A stretch of DNA of 64,000 nucleotides from Pseudanabaena sp. Salubria-1. Lineage in GTDB: Bacteria; Cyanobacteriota; Cyanobacteriia; Pseudanabaenales; Pseudanabaenaceae. The translations under genes and the position numbers were made by a program. The notes beneath the pieces are model-generated. The model ran no database searches and was not told the origin of the DNA. It was given only the letters and a program-made list of their open reading frames with translations. Positions 43,117 through 52,799 of this stretch are shown piece after piece. The stretch's first letter is position 1. Each line of letters starts with the position of its first letter. The stretch covers positions 1 to 64,000 of the forward strand of contig JALQCR010000012.1 in the NCBI GenBank assembly GCA_023336205.1, given 5' to 3'.

Positions 43117-45225
43117 CTATACGCCAACTGCTACAGGGCTATCCATCTTCTTCAATTGCTGAACCAGCAAGCTGAGAAATAGACCAACATCGGTCACCAC
43201 GCCAACAGACTCCACCGAACCGCGATCGGAGAGTTTGGTCACAACCGCAGGATTGATATCCACACAAACCATCTTCACGCCAGCAGGAGTCATATTGCCC
43301 ACACCTATGGAATGCAGCATTGATGACAGCATCAAAATCATATCTGCACCACGAATCTGCTCACTATACAAACGTTGTGCTTCGAGCAAATCCATCACGG
43401 TATCAGGCAAAGGTCCATCATCGCGAATGGAACCAGCAAGGACAAAAGGAATATTATTAGTAACGCATTCGTACATCACGCCAGTTTTCACAAAACCAGC
43501 TTCTACAGCCTTATGGATGCTGCCATAGCGACGGACTGAGTTAATTACTTTCAGGTGATGGCGATGTCCTCCCTTGACGCTGATACCACGCTTGAGATCA
43601 ACGCCTAGAGAAGTACCCATCGACGATTGCTCCATGTCATGAACCGCGATCGCATTGCCGCCAAGCATCGACTGTACATAGCCTTCACGAATCAAGTAGG
43701 CAAGGTGAGGAGCGCCGCCAGTATGTACCACTACGGGACCACAGGAGACCACCAACTTACCACCGCGATCGCGAATTTGGCGAAGTTCCCATGCGATCTG
43801 TTCGACAATAAGTTCGACGCGACGTTCGCTGGACACACCCGCACCCATGAAGGAAAACTCTTCCTTCTTAGCAGTATCTCTAGCTTCAGGTTTACGGATT
43901 GTTCGCACGCCATCATAACCAACGACCACGCGATCGCCGACCACGAGATCGCGCAAAAGCTTACAGTTTGCAGAGCCATCGGTACTAATTGCGATCGCGG
44001 CATCCATCCGCTGATTGTTGCAACGAACCCATACGCCATCTACACAGGCTTCCGTAGGATAAATTGTGCTGACATAGAAGTCATCAGGAGCAACTCCATC
44101 TTGTAAAACAGGCTCAAGATTGGCAGCGCATGTATCTCGATCTTGCAATACAGCACCGATTTCAATCAGTTCACCCATGATCGTTTCCATGAGGTCATGG
44201 GATGGCGCAGAGATGCGAATTCGAGCTAGGGACGTGCTTTGTCTCTGTTCACCAAGGTTGAACTCTAGTACTTGGAAACTGCCACCATTATCAGTTACTA
44301 AATCAAGAGCGCGATTGATAATGCCTGAGTCGAGTAAATGTCCTGTTAACTCGACAATACGAGCTTCTACACCACTTGGCTCAATTGCCTCCTGTTCGCT
44401 ACTGATCGGAACTTCAATAGTTCGTAAAGTCAAGCACTTAGCGGCTCCACCTGCTTTTAGAAACTCGGTAAGAGGCGTTTCGATCACCGTAAACCCAGCA
44501 TTGGTAATGCGTTGTTTTAAGCGATCGCTGATTTTGTTCATGACCACATTGTGATCGACGTTAACTGCATTACAAGCAAAGTTAACGGCATCCGCTTCTT
44601 CGATGACGATGCGCTTATCAGCTGGAACACGCATCTCAATCAAACGATTGGAATAGGAATCAAAAGCGGGTGGATAGTAAAGTAAATAACCACCTGTAAG
44701 AGGACAGAAGCAGGTATCGAGATGATAAAAGCGATTGTCGATTAAACGTAGCGAAAGAACTTCGACATCGAGCCATTTCGCTAAATAAGGATGAGCATCT
44801 AGTTCTGAACGGAAACCATAGCCAGCCCAGAGCCAACCACCATTGCGATCGAATAGGGCATCACCTGCACCTTCAAAAGGTAAATCCTTGGGCAGTTCAA
44901 ACACTGTAAAGCCCTTAGATTCAAACCATGCTTTGAAATAAGGTTCTTCGCCTTGACGCTCTTTGTGTAAAAAACGACTCAATACTGCTTTGTCGCCTAA
45001 TACTAGTCCAGCGTTGGCAGTAAATACCATGTCTGGCCAGCCCTTGGCAGGTGTCACTAGCTCGACATTTACTAAGCCTTTAAGGACTTCATACAATTTT
45101 TGCCATTGCACAACGGCGCGATCGCGACTAGATTTGTGAACATTGCCCTCCATCCAAGGATTGATCACATAGTCTACGTCGTAGTGATCGGGGGCACACA
45201 TCAGATAATTCAGTTGGGCAGTCAT
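43117..45225 (-). CDS. argZ: arginine dihydrolase, ArgZ/AgrE type, with C-terminal LOR/SDH domain
   Basis: 702 residues. The N-terminal guanidine-modifying fold shows DMVFTANAG (Asn71), LPFEGAGDAL (acidic substrate ligands), FYHLDTCFCPL (His168) and nucleophile Cys264 in GGAAKCLTL. It releases two ammonia from arginine, giving ornithine, and links cyanophycin/arginine breakdown to nitrogen supply. The C-terminal part (about 285-690) is LOR/SDH-type with TDGSANCKLLRDLVVGDRVV and GGNAIAVHDMEQSSMGTSLG; in Anabaena AgrE this domain converts ornithine to proline. Length matches Synechocystis ArgZ. Transcribed away from the neighbouring genes; strong terminator after it. Confidence 0.9.
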   Translation of the reverse strand: MTAQLNYLMCAPDHYDVDYVINPWMEGNVHKSSRDRAVVQWQKLYEVLKGLVNVELVTPAKGWPDMVFTANAGLVLGDKAVLSRFLHKERQGEEPYFKAWFESKGFTVFELPKDLPFEGAGDALFDRNGGWLWAGYGFRSELDAHPYLAKWLDVEVLSLRLIDNRFYHLDTCFCPLTGGYLLYYPPAFDSYSNRLIEMRVPADKRIVIEEADAVNFACNAVNVDHNVVMNKISDRLKQRITNAGFTVIETPLTEFLKAGGAAKCLTLRTIEVPISSEQEAIEPSGVEARIVELTGHLLDSGIINRALDLVTDNGGSFQVLEFNLGEQRQSTSLARIRISAPSHDLMETIMGELIEIGAVLQDRDTCAANLEPVLQDGVAPDDFYVSTIYPTEACVDGVWVRCNNQRMDAAIAISTDGSANCKLLRDLVVGDRVVVGYDGVRTIRKPEARDTAKKEEFSFMGAGVSSERRVELIVEQIAWELRQIRDRGGKLVVSCGPVVVHTGGAPHLAYLIREGYVQSMLGGNAIAVHDMEQSSMGTSLGVDLKRGISVKGGHRHHLKVINSVRRYGSIHKAVEAGFVKTGVMYECVTNNIPFVLAGSIRDDGPLPDTVMDLLEAQRLYSEQIRGADMILMLSSMLHSIGVGNMTPAGVKMVCVDINPAVVTKLSDRGSVESVGVVTDVGLFLSLLVQQLKKMDSPVAVGV

Positions 45226-45621
45226 AAATAAAGTAAATAATTAGAGGAGAATGCAATTTTTGGTCACATCCATACTGGCAGCCACCAAAAATTGCCAAAC
45301 AATTGCAAAGCTGCCAATCTTTAATCATACCTAATGGTTTATGCGGTAAACCCTTACAAAAGTTATCGTCTCTTGATAATTGTTGCGATCCAAAAGATAA
45401 GTGGCGGCGCTTCGCACCGCTACTTATTCTTTTGGAAAACCAAATATTTTTGTAAGAATGCTGCAAAGCAGCATTCTTACAAAAATATTTGGTTTTATTT
45501 CAGTGTAAAGCGCTATGACTTCCAAAAAATTTGCCACATAGTATTGCAAATAATCAGAGGATGGTATAAATTACTAATAGACTCATCCTATCCCCCCCCG
45601 TGTGGGTCTGGTATCCCCGAA
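45226..45621. other. intergenic region with two large hairpins
   Basis: No credible gene. Two palindromes: 45388-45434 (GTGGCGGCGCTTCGCACCGC core, imperfect) and 45436-45496 (perfect, 26-bp arms beginning AAAACCAAATATTTTTGTAA). They lie upstream of argZ and could be terminators for unseen transcripts or MITE-like inserts. Confidence 0.5.
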
Positions 45622-45744
45622 ATGGCAATTACTTCCGAAAGGGGTAAGCGCAAATTAGTAGACCTAAAGCTACCCGCTACACATACGGTATGGTGGCTAC
45701 TGATGCTGAAGGGATATTTTGTATTTCTAAAACCAAATAAATAA
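45622..45744 (+). CDS. possible small basic/hydrophobic protein
   Basis: 40 codons: MAITSERGKRKLVDLKLPAT, then HTVWWLLMLKGYFVFLKPNK. Ends directly on an intrinsic terminator (45743-45771). No clear Shine-Dalgarno; the frame is open upstream so it might be the end of a decayed longer gene. No family recognised. Confidence 0.35.
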   Translation: MAITSERGKRKLVDLKLPATHTVWWLLMLKGYFVFLKPNK

Positions 45745-45846
45745 AAAAGGCTCGCGATGCGAGCCTTTTTTATAAGTCAAAAAGAAAGCTCGCGTCGCGA
45801 GCTTTCTTTTTGGTAAAAAGGGTTCGCGTCGCGAACCTTTGTTTTT
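45743..45846. terminator. three tandem hairpins with related CGCG tips
   Basis: 45743-45771 (GGCTCGC-GAT-GCGAGCC), 45779-45811 (AAAGCTCGCG-T-CGCGAGCTTT) and 45815-45846 (GGTTCGCG-T-CGCGAACC), each edged by A and T runs. They separate a convergent pair and can stop transcription in both directions. The repetition of three is unusual. Confidence 0.8.
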
Positions 45847-46828
45847 AGCCACCAATTTGGGACATGGTGCGAAGATAACTTTTTTGCTCACCAGTTCCGC
45901 GATCGCGTTCTTTAAAATTAATTTCATCCTTGAGATTCAGCAAATCACGTACCGCAATTCGCAACTCAGTAAAATCTTGACCCTGACGTAATGCTGTTTT
46001 GAGATCGATTTGTCCAGTTTCATTTAACAAACATGGACGCAATAAGCCATCGGCTGAGAGACGCATCCGATTGCAGCGATCGCAAAAACATTCAGACATT
46101 TGACTAATAAAGCCCAAAGTCCCTTTCGCATTAGGAATTTGAAATACATCGGCTGGCCCATTGCCTTTGCAATTACCAGCATTTAAGCCATAGCGATCGC
46201 CTATTTGTTGGCGTAAGGTCGCCGAGTCTACCCAACCTTTATGGGTAAATAGGCTGTCATTACCAATCGGCATAAACTCAATAAATCTAATATGCCAATT
46301 GCGATCGATACTTAAGGCGGCTAAATCTAGTATTTCGCGATCGTTCACATCTGGCACGACCACCACATTTAACTTAAGTGGATCAAAACCCACTTCGTGA
46401 GCTGCTAAAATTCCCGCCCATACTTTCTCCCAGAGATTACGCCCTGTAATCTGCCGAAACACATCGCGATCGAGAGAATCAAGACTAATATTAATTCGCC
46501 GTAAACCTGCCTCGTACAAAGGTTTCGCTAATTCGCCTAGCATAAAACCATTAGTGGTCATCGACAGATCTTCGACACCCTGTAAATTTGAGATCGCCTC
46601 TACCAAGCTTACCAAATCGCGCCGCAGTAAAGGTTCACCCCCAGTTAGTCGAAATTTCTTAAAGCCAAGGGGAATAAATACCTCTTTTAATAACGCGATT
46701 AATTCATCATTGGTGAGGCTTTCCTGCGCTTGAATATAATCAACTTCTGCGCCTTCAGGCATACAGTAGGTGCAACGAAAATTGCAGCGATCGATCAAAC
46801 TGATGCGAAGGTAGTCAACAGTATTCAC
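45845..46828 (-). CDS. moaA: GTP 3',8-cyclase MoaA
   Basis: 327 residues, first step of molybdenum cofactor synthesis. Radical-SAM cluster CNFRCTYC, second [4Fe-4S] cluster [34 protein letters not shown], and the essential C-terminal Gly-Gly (SQIGG) at the very end. Monocistronic; other moa genes are not in the window. Confidence 0.95.
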   Translation of the reverse strand: MNTVDYLRISLIDRCNFRCTYCMPEGAEVDYIQAQESLTNDELIALLKEVFIPLGFKKFRLTGGEPLLRRDLVSLVEAISNLQGVEDLSMTTNGFMLGELAKPLYEAGLRRINISLDSLDRDVFRQITGRNLWEKVWAGILAAHEVGFDPLKLNVVVVPDVNDREILDLAALSIDRNWHIRFIEFMPIGNDSLFTHKGWVDSATLRQQIGDRYGLNAGNCKGNGPADVFQIPNAKGTLGFISQMSECFCDRCNRMRLSADGLLRPCLLNETGQIDLKTALRQGQDFTELRIAVRDLLNLKDEINFKERDRGTGEQKSYLRTMSQIGG

Positions 46829-46994
46829 AGATTTATGTCCTTGTGGTGTGATTGCGGCAATTAATTGTGGCGCTTTAAACCACGATTAATCTCTATTTAT
46901 TCAGGCACGGCGCGAATTGCTGCCGCTAATTTTCTGAGTTTTAATTAATCCTAGTTATATGATAGAAAAATAATTGATCAAGATGTGTTAAACC

Positions 46995-47915
46995 ATGACC
47001 TTACAGTACGCCTATATACGCGGAACATTCGTCCCTCTCGAAGATGCCACTATTAATATCCGCACCCACGCATTTCTATACGGCACGGCTGTTTTTGAAG
47101 GTATCAAGGCGTATTGGCTACCAGAAGAAAACCGTATGGCGGCTTTTCGCCTTAAAGAGCATTACCAACGACTGATCCAAAGTTGCCGCATTATTGGCTT
47201 ACAACATCCTCTCGATGTTGAGACGATGATTCATCTCACCTCTGAGTTAATCCAACGTAATCAATGCAACTCAGCTACATATATTCGTCCGATTATCTAT
47301 AAAGCTGACCTTCGGATTGGACCAATTCTTAAAGTTCCTCATACCCATGATGATTTTTGCCTTTTCTCTGTGCCGATGGATGGCTATCTTGATACTAGCA
47401 ATGGCATCAAAGTAGGTGTGTCTTCATGGCGACGTTTAGATGACAATGCTATCCCTGCTAGGGCAAAAGTGAATGGTGCTTATGTAAATACAGCTCTCGC
47501 TAAAACTGATGGCTATGCTTCTGGCTTTGATGATGTTGTGGTTTTAACTAATGAAGGTCATGTTGCCGAAGGAAGTGCAATGAATCTCTTTTTGGTAAGA
47601 GAGGGGAAACTAATCACTAGTTCTATTACTGACAATATTCTCGAAGGTATCACTCGCAGCTCGGTCATGGAGTTAGCGGCAAAAGAACTAGGAATAGAGA
47701 CTGTATCGCGTACGATCGATCGCACTGAGTTATATATTGCAGATGAAGCGTTTTTTGTCGGCACTGCTACGGAACTCGCGCCAATCACCAGCTTCGATCA
47801 TCGCCCTGTTGGTGATGGAACTATCGGTGAGATCACAAAGAAGCTCCGCGACTTATACAGCAAGGCTGTCCAAGGGCTTCTACCCGATTATCATCACTGG
47901 TTGACCAAAGTCTAA
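46995..47915 (+). CDS. ilvE: branched-chain amino acid aminotransferase
   Basis: 306 residues, fold-type IV PLP enzyme. FLYGTAVFEGIKAYWL, PLP lysine in RAKVNGAYVNTALAKTDGY (Lys in AKVNGAY), EGSAMNLFLVREGK, and FFVGTATELAPITSFDHRPV. Last step of valine, leucine and isoleucine synthesis. Starts 35 bp after a TTATATGAT-like box (candidate -10). Confidence 0.93.
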   Translation: MTLQYAYIRGTFVPLEDATINIRTHAFLYGTAVFEGIKAYWLPEENRMAAFRLKEHYQRLIQSCRIIGLQHPLDVETMIHLTSELIQRNQCNSATYIRPIIYKADLRIGPILKVPHTHDDFCLFSVPMDGYLDTSNGIKVGVSSWRRLDDNAIPARAKVNGAYVNTALAKTDGYASGFDDVVVLTNEGHVAEGSAMNLFLVREGKLITSSITDNILEGITRSSVMELAAKELGIETVSRTIDRTELYIADEAFFVGTATELAPITSFDHRPVGDGTIGEITKKLRDLYSKAVQGLLPDYHHWLTKV

Positions 47916-47940
47916 GCGACCTTTAAGAATGGTCTAGATC

Positions 47941-48051
47941 CTCCGCCCCCTTGCAAAGTCGGATTTACCCCCTTTAATTCCCCCTTGCAAAGGGGGAAGA
48001 CCAGAAATCTTGTTCCCTCCCCTTTGCAAGGGGAGGGTTAGGGTGGGGTAA
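47941..48051. repeat. dispersed palindromic repeat (CCCCTTTGCAAGGGG type)
   Basis: Four CCCCTTGCAAAGGGG-like half-palindromes in a 110-bp compound hairpin between convergent genes ilvE and the Rieske oxygenase. Confidence 0.75.
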
Positions 48052-48071
48052 TTCCCTTCGCCGCCACTCAT

Positions 48072-49136
48072 TCAACTGCGCCAGCGTAAGATTCGCTCTT
48101 TGACAGGATTCTCAAAAGGACGATTTTCATTGTTGGCGCGGGTAAATTCGGCTTTAAGTTGATAGTACCAACGAGCTTGAGTGTCAGCATCCTTAATCAG
48201 CATCAAAGATGGATCGGATTTTAATCCAATTTGCTGCTTAACTACCATATCGCGATCTTGATTGAGAAAGGTGCGAACAAAGGGTAGCAGTATCGGTTTG
48301 AGCGCCTTTACCCAAGGGAGAGTAGTGTAAAAAAGAGTCGTTACCTCGGTTTGATTTTCGGAAATTGGCGTAATTACAGTCATATTGCAAACGGTATGCT
48401 GTTTAGTTGTAATTGTTTCAATTCTGACTCCTGGTAAACGGAAAGAGATCTCGACTTCGGGCTTACCACCGACTAGATCATAGAAAAAAGTCGATCGCAA
48501 AAGTTGATGTCGCCGCATTGTAAAGCCGTAGGGAGATGGATCGAAAGCCTTGACTTCTTCTGATAAGTTAGGGTCGGCACGCCACCACCATGCTCGGTGC
48601 ACAAAGGGAACATGGGCGGGATCCATTAAACCGACGACAGCATGATCGATATGACATGGAAAATTCATGATTTCGATCGCTTGAGGCGTAGCAAATTTGT
48701 CAAACCCAATAATCTCTGGAATATCTAGTTCAGAGGCTCTAGTTTCAGTTTCGCTGTGAGTTGAGCTATTTACTGGTATATAAATCCAAATATTGCCTTG
48801 GATTTCTCGAACTGGATATGACTTCACTCGAAAGAGGTCTAAGTTGAGAGTTTGGTCATCGGTGAGCGAGGGGATTTTGGTGCATTGCCCAATCTTGTCA
48901 AAATGCCAGCCATGATAACTGCATTCAACTTCATGTCCATCAAAGCGTCCACAGCTTAGGGGAATGGCTCGATGAGGACAAATGTCACGTAGAGCAAAGA
49001 CTTCGCCATTAACAGTGCGTCCAAACAAGATTGGCTCATTGAGTATTGTTTTTGCAAGCACTTTTCCGCGCTTGAGCTGCTCTCCTACGAGTGCGTAGTA
49101 CCAAATATTATTTAGAAATACATTCTCGATACTCAT
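48072..49136 (-). CDS. Rieske-type oxygenase, PaO/TIC55-like
   Basis: 354 residues. Rieske centre CPHRAIPLSCGRFDG plus CSYHGWHF; mononuclear iron site in NFPCHIDHAVVGLMDPAHVP (D/HxxxH type). The C-terminal part is a helix-grip domain. Architecture of cyanobacterial pheophorbide a oxygenase/TIC55/Ptc52-like proteins, which oxidise chlorophyll-related or aromatic substrates; substrate unknown. Confidence 0.85.
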   Translation of the reverse strand: MSIENVFLNNIWYYALVGEQLKRGKVLAKTILNEPILFGRTVNGEVFALRDICPHRAIPLSCGRFDGHEVECSYHGWHFDKIGQCTKIPSLTDDQTLNLDLFRVKSYPVREIQGNIWIYIPVNSSTHSETETRASELDIPEIIGFDKFATPQAIEIMNFPCHIDHAVVGLMDPAHVPFVHRAWWWRADPNLSEEVKAFDPSPYGFTMRRHQLLRSTFFYDLVGGKPEVEISFRLPGVRIETITTKQHTVCNMTVITPISENQTEVTTLFYTTLPWVKALKPILLPFVRTFLNQDRDMVVKQQIGLKSDPSLMLIKDADTQARWYYQLKAEFTRANNENRPFENPVKERILRWRS

Positions 49137-49220
49137 CTAAAAGATTGCTATAAGTAGGTGGGCATAATTAAACTTACAACGATTTTAGCCACTATAAAGC
49201 TTAAATCGCAGCGCTTTAAT

Positions 49221-49267
49221 AATGAACTTCTTGTAGTGCGGCGAAGCCGCGCTACAAGAAGTTCATT
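49221..49267. terminator. long hairpin between recG and the Rieske oxygenase
   Basis: Stem AATGAACTTCTTGTAG and its complement, with CGGCGAAGCCG tip, overlapping the recG stop codon. Probable terminator of recG. Confidence 0.75.
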
Positions 49268-51719
49268 ACGTGAAAATTGCGCCGCCTTGCAAACGTTGAT
49301 AATGCAGCTCAAATTCAGATTTTAAGGCAGGGAAATTTTCTAAGGTCGCATCTTTTTTGATAATCCGTTCGGCTGCTTCACGGGCAATTTGGAAAATCTC
49401 TTGACGTGCCGCTTCATCTGGTAAGCGATCTTCAATTGAGAAGCCTGCATGTCCAGACTGCTCTGTTCCTTCGTCTTTACCTTTACCGCGCATCTGAAAA
49501 TCTCGTTCAGCGATAAAAAAACCATCCTGAGACTGTTCGAGAACTTGTAAACGCTCTTGGGAAGTTTGTGATTTAGAACCGCTTAATAATAGGCAATAGG
49601 ACTGCGCTGCACCACGTCCAACTCTGCCACGTAATTGGTGAAGCTGAGCAAGCCCAAAGCGATCGGCATGTTCGATCAGCATTACTGATGCATTAGGAAT
49701 ATCTACACCAACTTCGATCACCGTTGTCGCTACAAGGATTTGAGTCTCACCTCTGCGGAAAGTATTAATCGCTTCATCTTTTTCGGCGGAAGACATTTGA
49801 CCATGCAGTAAGCCAATTTGGAAGTTAGGGAACACGACATTTTGCAAATGCTCGCGCTCTTGGGTTGCTGCCTTAATATCTTCCATTTTCTCGGATTCTT
49901 CTACTAGAGGAAAGACAATGTATGCTTGGCGATCTTGAGCAATTTCACGACGAATTAAATCGAAAGCATCTTTTCTTTGAGAAGGTTTTAGCAGAACGGT
50001 TTGAATTGGTTTGCGTCCAGGTGGAAGTTCATCGATAATGCTAACTTCGATTTCGGAATTAGTTAGATAGAGAGTGCGCGGAATTGGTGTGGCAGTCATG
50101 ATCAACACATGCGGATCATTGCCTTTTTGCAAAAGTCGCGATCGCTGATCTCGACCAAAACGATGTTGCTCATCAATTACGGCTAGTCCTAACCGCGCAA
50201 AGTTGACACCATCTTGAATTAAGGCATGAGTACCAATTACCAAAGGCAATTCGCCTGTTTCCAATTGCCGCAAAGTTTCGCGCCGTTTTGCCGTTTTCGT
50301 GGAACCAGTTAAAATTTCTACGGGCAAATTTAGCTGCATAAACCACTCGACAATCTTGCGATAATGCTGCTCCGTGAGAACTTCGGTCGGAGCCATTAGC
50401 GCGGTTTGATAGCCTGCCTCGATCGCTGTTAAAAGCGCGTACACTGCCACAATGGTTTTGCCTGAGCCGACATCGCCTTGGACGAGGCGATTCATCGGCG
50501 TTTGCCCTTGAAGATCGGCACGTATTTCGGCGACAACTCGCTTTTGGGCATTAGTTAATTCAAAGGGAAGTAGCTTTTCTAATTGGGCGATCGCTTGGCT
50601 TTGGGGGACAAACTGAATTGCTTTTTGTTGATGGCGACGATAGAGGGAAACAAGGCGACGATAGAAATATTTGTCGAAGGTGAGGCGAATTACGGCTTGT
50701 TCTAGGGTTTCGCTGGTGTCGGGATAATGTACTTGCGCGATCGCATCGGGTAATCGCATCATTTTATAGTCATTCAAAAAGCGATCGGGCATCGGATCGT
50801 GAATTTGGGTAACTGCGGGCAAGCATTGGGCGACGAGTCGGCGAATTGCTTCGGGAGAAACTCCTTCCGTAAGTGGATAAACTGGTACGACGCGACCGAC
50901 GGTTTTGGACTGGATTGTATCTTGAGTATGTTCGAGAACTTCCACTTCATAATTCTCTAAAGTCAAACCATATTTGCTCTGTTTGACCACACCCGAAGCC
51001 GCAACTGTACAGCCCTGTGGATAAAGCTTTTTCTGTGATTCTTGCCAGCCGCGATTGGCGTAGCGTTTGCCTGTCCAGAAGCGACTAAGTTTAATCTGTC
51101 CTGTATAGTCGCGTAGAATAATTTCGACAATCGTGAGGTTAGTATTTTTGGGGCTAGTAAAACATCCAAATCTTTTAATCGTGCCGATGACTGTGACTGT
51201 ATCGCCATCTTTAAGATCGCGGATGGGGATCTGCCTAGCATAATCAATATGATCGCGAGGATAGTAATTAAGCACGTCACGCACTGTATGCAAATCGAGC
51301 AGCTTAAATTTGGTTGCCATAAATGAACCAACGCCTTCTACGCTTTTTAATTCCGTATCGGGTGTTATTTTCTTGGTGGCTTTGGGTTCAGTCGCTGCGA
51401 TCGCTTCCGTCTTAGGTTTCTTTGTTTTTGGGGCGGCGCTAGTTTCTGCGATTTCACGACGACGCACTTCGTAGAGTAGGCGGCGGGTTTCAGCGACTAA
51501 ATGTTGTCTACGGGATAGGGTTAAATCGCTGTATTGGGCATATTGATTGGCGAGGGTGCTGGCTTGAAGGCGATCGCTCATTTCCCAGTCTTCGGGGATC
51601 TCTTTTAAGCTCACATTTAAAAAATCTGCAAACAAAAATTGCTTTCCCTGTAAGTTGGAAAAGCCTTTCTCTGCCTCGATACTCAAGGCTTGTTGTAAAC
51701 GGTTTATATCAAGCGGCAC
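49266..51719 (-). CDS. recG: ATP-dependent DNA helicase RecG
   Basis: 817 residues. Wedge OB domain (DTVTVIGTIKRFGCF), Walker A LVQGDVGSGKT, DEQHRFG box, helicase motifs ILVATTVIEVGVDIPNA, QLRGRVGRG and the RecG TRG-like tail (ERDFQMRGKGKDEGTEQSG). Branch migration of stalled forks. An about 120-residue N-terminal extension with a K/T/A-rich linker is typical of cyanobacterial RecG. Start GTG/ATG at 51719 (MPLDINRL). Confidence 0.95.
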   Translation of the reverse strand: MPLDINRLQQALSIEAEKGFSNLQGKQFLFADFLNVSLKEIPEDWEMSDRLQASTLANQYAQYSDLTLSRRQHLVAETRRLLYEVRRREIAETSAAPKTKKPKTEAIAATEPKATKKITPDTELKSVEGVGSFMATKFKLLDLHTVRDVLNYYPRDHIDYARQIPIRDLKDGDTVTVIGTIKRFGCFTSPKNTNLTIVEIILRDYTGQIKLSRFWTGKRYANRGWQESQKKLYPQGCTVAASGVVKQSKYGLTLENYEVEVLEHTQDTIQSKTVGRVVPVYPLTEGVSPEAIRRLVAQCLPAVTQIHDPMPDRFLNDYKMMRLPDAIAQVHYPDTSETLEQAVIRLTFDKYFYRRLVSLYRRHQQKAIQFVPQSQAIAQLEKLLPFELTNAQKRVVAEIRADLQGQTPMNRLVQGDVGSGKTIVAVYALLTAIEAGYQTALMAPTEVLTEQHYRKIVEWFMQLNLPVEILTGSTKTAKRRETLRQLETGELPLVIGTHALIQDGVNFARLGLAVIDEQHRFGRDQRSRLLQKGNDPHVLIMTATPIPRTLYLTNSEIEVSIIDELPPGRKPIQTVLLKPSQRKDAFDLIRREIAQDRQAYIVFPLVEESEKMEDIKAATQEREHLQNVVFPNFQIGLLHGQMSSAEKDEAINTFRRGETQILVATTVIEVGVDIPNASVMLIEHADRFGLAQLHQLRGRVGRGAAQSYCLLLSGSKSQTSQERLQVLEQSQDGFFIAERDFQMRGKGKDEGTEQSGHAGFSIEDRLPDEAARQEIFQIAREAAERIIKKDATLENFPALKSEFELHYQRLQGGAIFT

Positions 51720-51787
51720 AAGTTAGATTGTAGGCAATAGTTTTACGCTGATTGTCGTTAAGAACCCATTTAATAATTGGAGTTTTT

Positions 51788-51859
51788 GCCCCCCTAGCCC
51801 CCCAATTCTGGGGGGAACCATATTTAAGTCCCCCAGAATTGGGGGATTTAGGGGGCTAG
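51788..51859. repeat. dispersed palindromic repeat (CCCCAATTCTGGGG type), copy 2
   Basis: Same family and similar order of cores as 29366-29444: GCCCCCCTA ends and CCCCCAATTCTGGGGG cores. Confidence 0.85.
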
Positions 51860-51964
51860 ACACCTAGAGCTTTAAACGAGATTTTAAGTGTCTTGTAATT
51901 CTTAAATGGGTTCTAATCCCTATATTGCCATATATCGTCCTTTTCAGTCCTATAGGCGATCGCA

Positions 51965-52387
51965 CTAAATATTCATCTGATGCTGATTCAAAAAATCATT
52001 TGGAGTCAGAATTGGAATATTTGCAAATTCTTTAAGTACCAACAGATCGAGATCCCCTGAAACAATCAACATGGCTTTTGCTGCGATCGCTGTACCTAAA
52101 ATTACTGCATCATCTGGATCGCGTAATTGAGGGATATTGACTGAAACGGGGACACAGTTTTCTGAAAGTTGTTGAGCTATATTCAGTAAATCATCAGCGG
52201 TGATGTCTAGCGATCTCATTCTTGCCTGAAATTTTGCCCGAACTAAAACTTCTGCCAACTCACTCAAAATTGGCTCTGAGACAAAGATTGTTATTTTTCC
52301 CGATTTTGCCAGATTTACGATTTGTCTGGGACTTCCACCCCATAGCAATCCAGAAATCCAAACGTTGACATCTAAAACTAGGCGCAT
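51965..52387 (-). CDS. PIN-domain toxin (COG1569-type)
   Basis: 140 residues, VapC-like PIN nuclease: VLDVNVWISGLLWGG (first Asp), EPILSELAEVL (Glu), DPDDAVILGTAIAAKA (Asp), IVSGDLDLLVL (Asp). Its start overlaps the antitoxin stop by 10 bp. Toxin RNase activity inferred from family. Confidence 0.88.
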   Translation of the reverse strand: MRLVLDVNVWISGLLWGGSPRQIVNLAKSGKITIFVSEPILSELAEVLVRAKFQARMRSLDITADDLLNIAQQLSENCVPVSVNIPQLRDPDDAVILGTAIAAKAMLIVSGDLDLLVLKEFANIPILTPNDFLNQHQMNI

Positions 52388-52659
52388 TCACTTCTAGCTC
52401 TACGAGATTTTCTTACATCTTTAACGATGTCACTGATTTCTTGAAGTGATGGCTCTTCTGGATCAATTCCTGCTGCTTCAATACGTTGTGATAAATTATC
52501 CCATGTCAAAGACTGCGGTATTCTTTTGAAAATTATCTCGTTATTGGTCACAAGGACTTCATATCTAGATAATGGCTCCATTTGAGACTGTAACTCTGGC
52601 GGGATCTCCAATTTGCCATCTGCTGACACACTAACCAAGATACCTGTTTGAGGAGTCAT
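52378..52659 (-). CDS. antitoxin paired with the PIN toxin (AbrB-like)
   Basis: 93 residues. N-terminal VSVSADGKLEIPPELQSQ fits the SpoVT/AbrB swapped-hairpin (DGxxxIPxEL). C-terminal acidic/basic tail would bind the toxin. Overlaps the toxin gene start. Confidence 0.75.
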   Translation of the reverse strand: MTPQTGILVSVSADGKLEIPPELQSQMEPLSRYEVLVTNNEIIFKRIPQSLTWDNLSQRIEAAGIDPEEPSLQEISDIVKDVRKSRRARSECA

Positions 52660-52799
52660 AGCTTTTACAACTGTTGTTTTGACCTATATACATAATAATC
52701 TTAAATCATTGTAAAAGACCTAGTGCTTCTGGCTGCTTTACTTGTTCGACTTCTCCAATTATTTGCGTCCATTTCGTCTAAGTTGAGTACGCTCCATAG

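Noticed and set aside
45743..45846. A short CRISPR-like array
   Set aside because: Units are hairpins of different sequence with A/T edges and no constant spacer length.
46850..46990. Small RNA gene between moaA and ilvE
   Set aside because: No hairpin or terminator; it is a plain divergent promoter gap.
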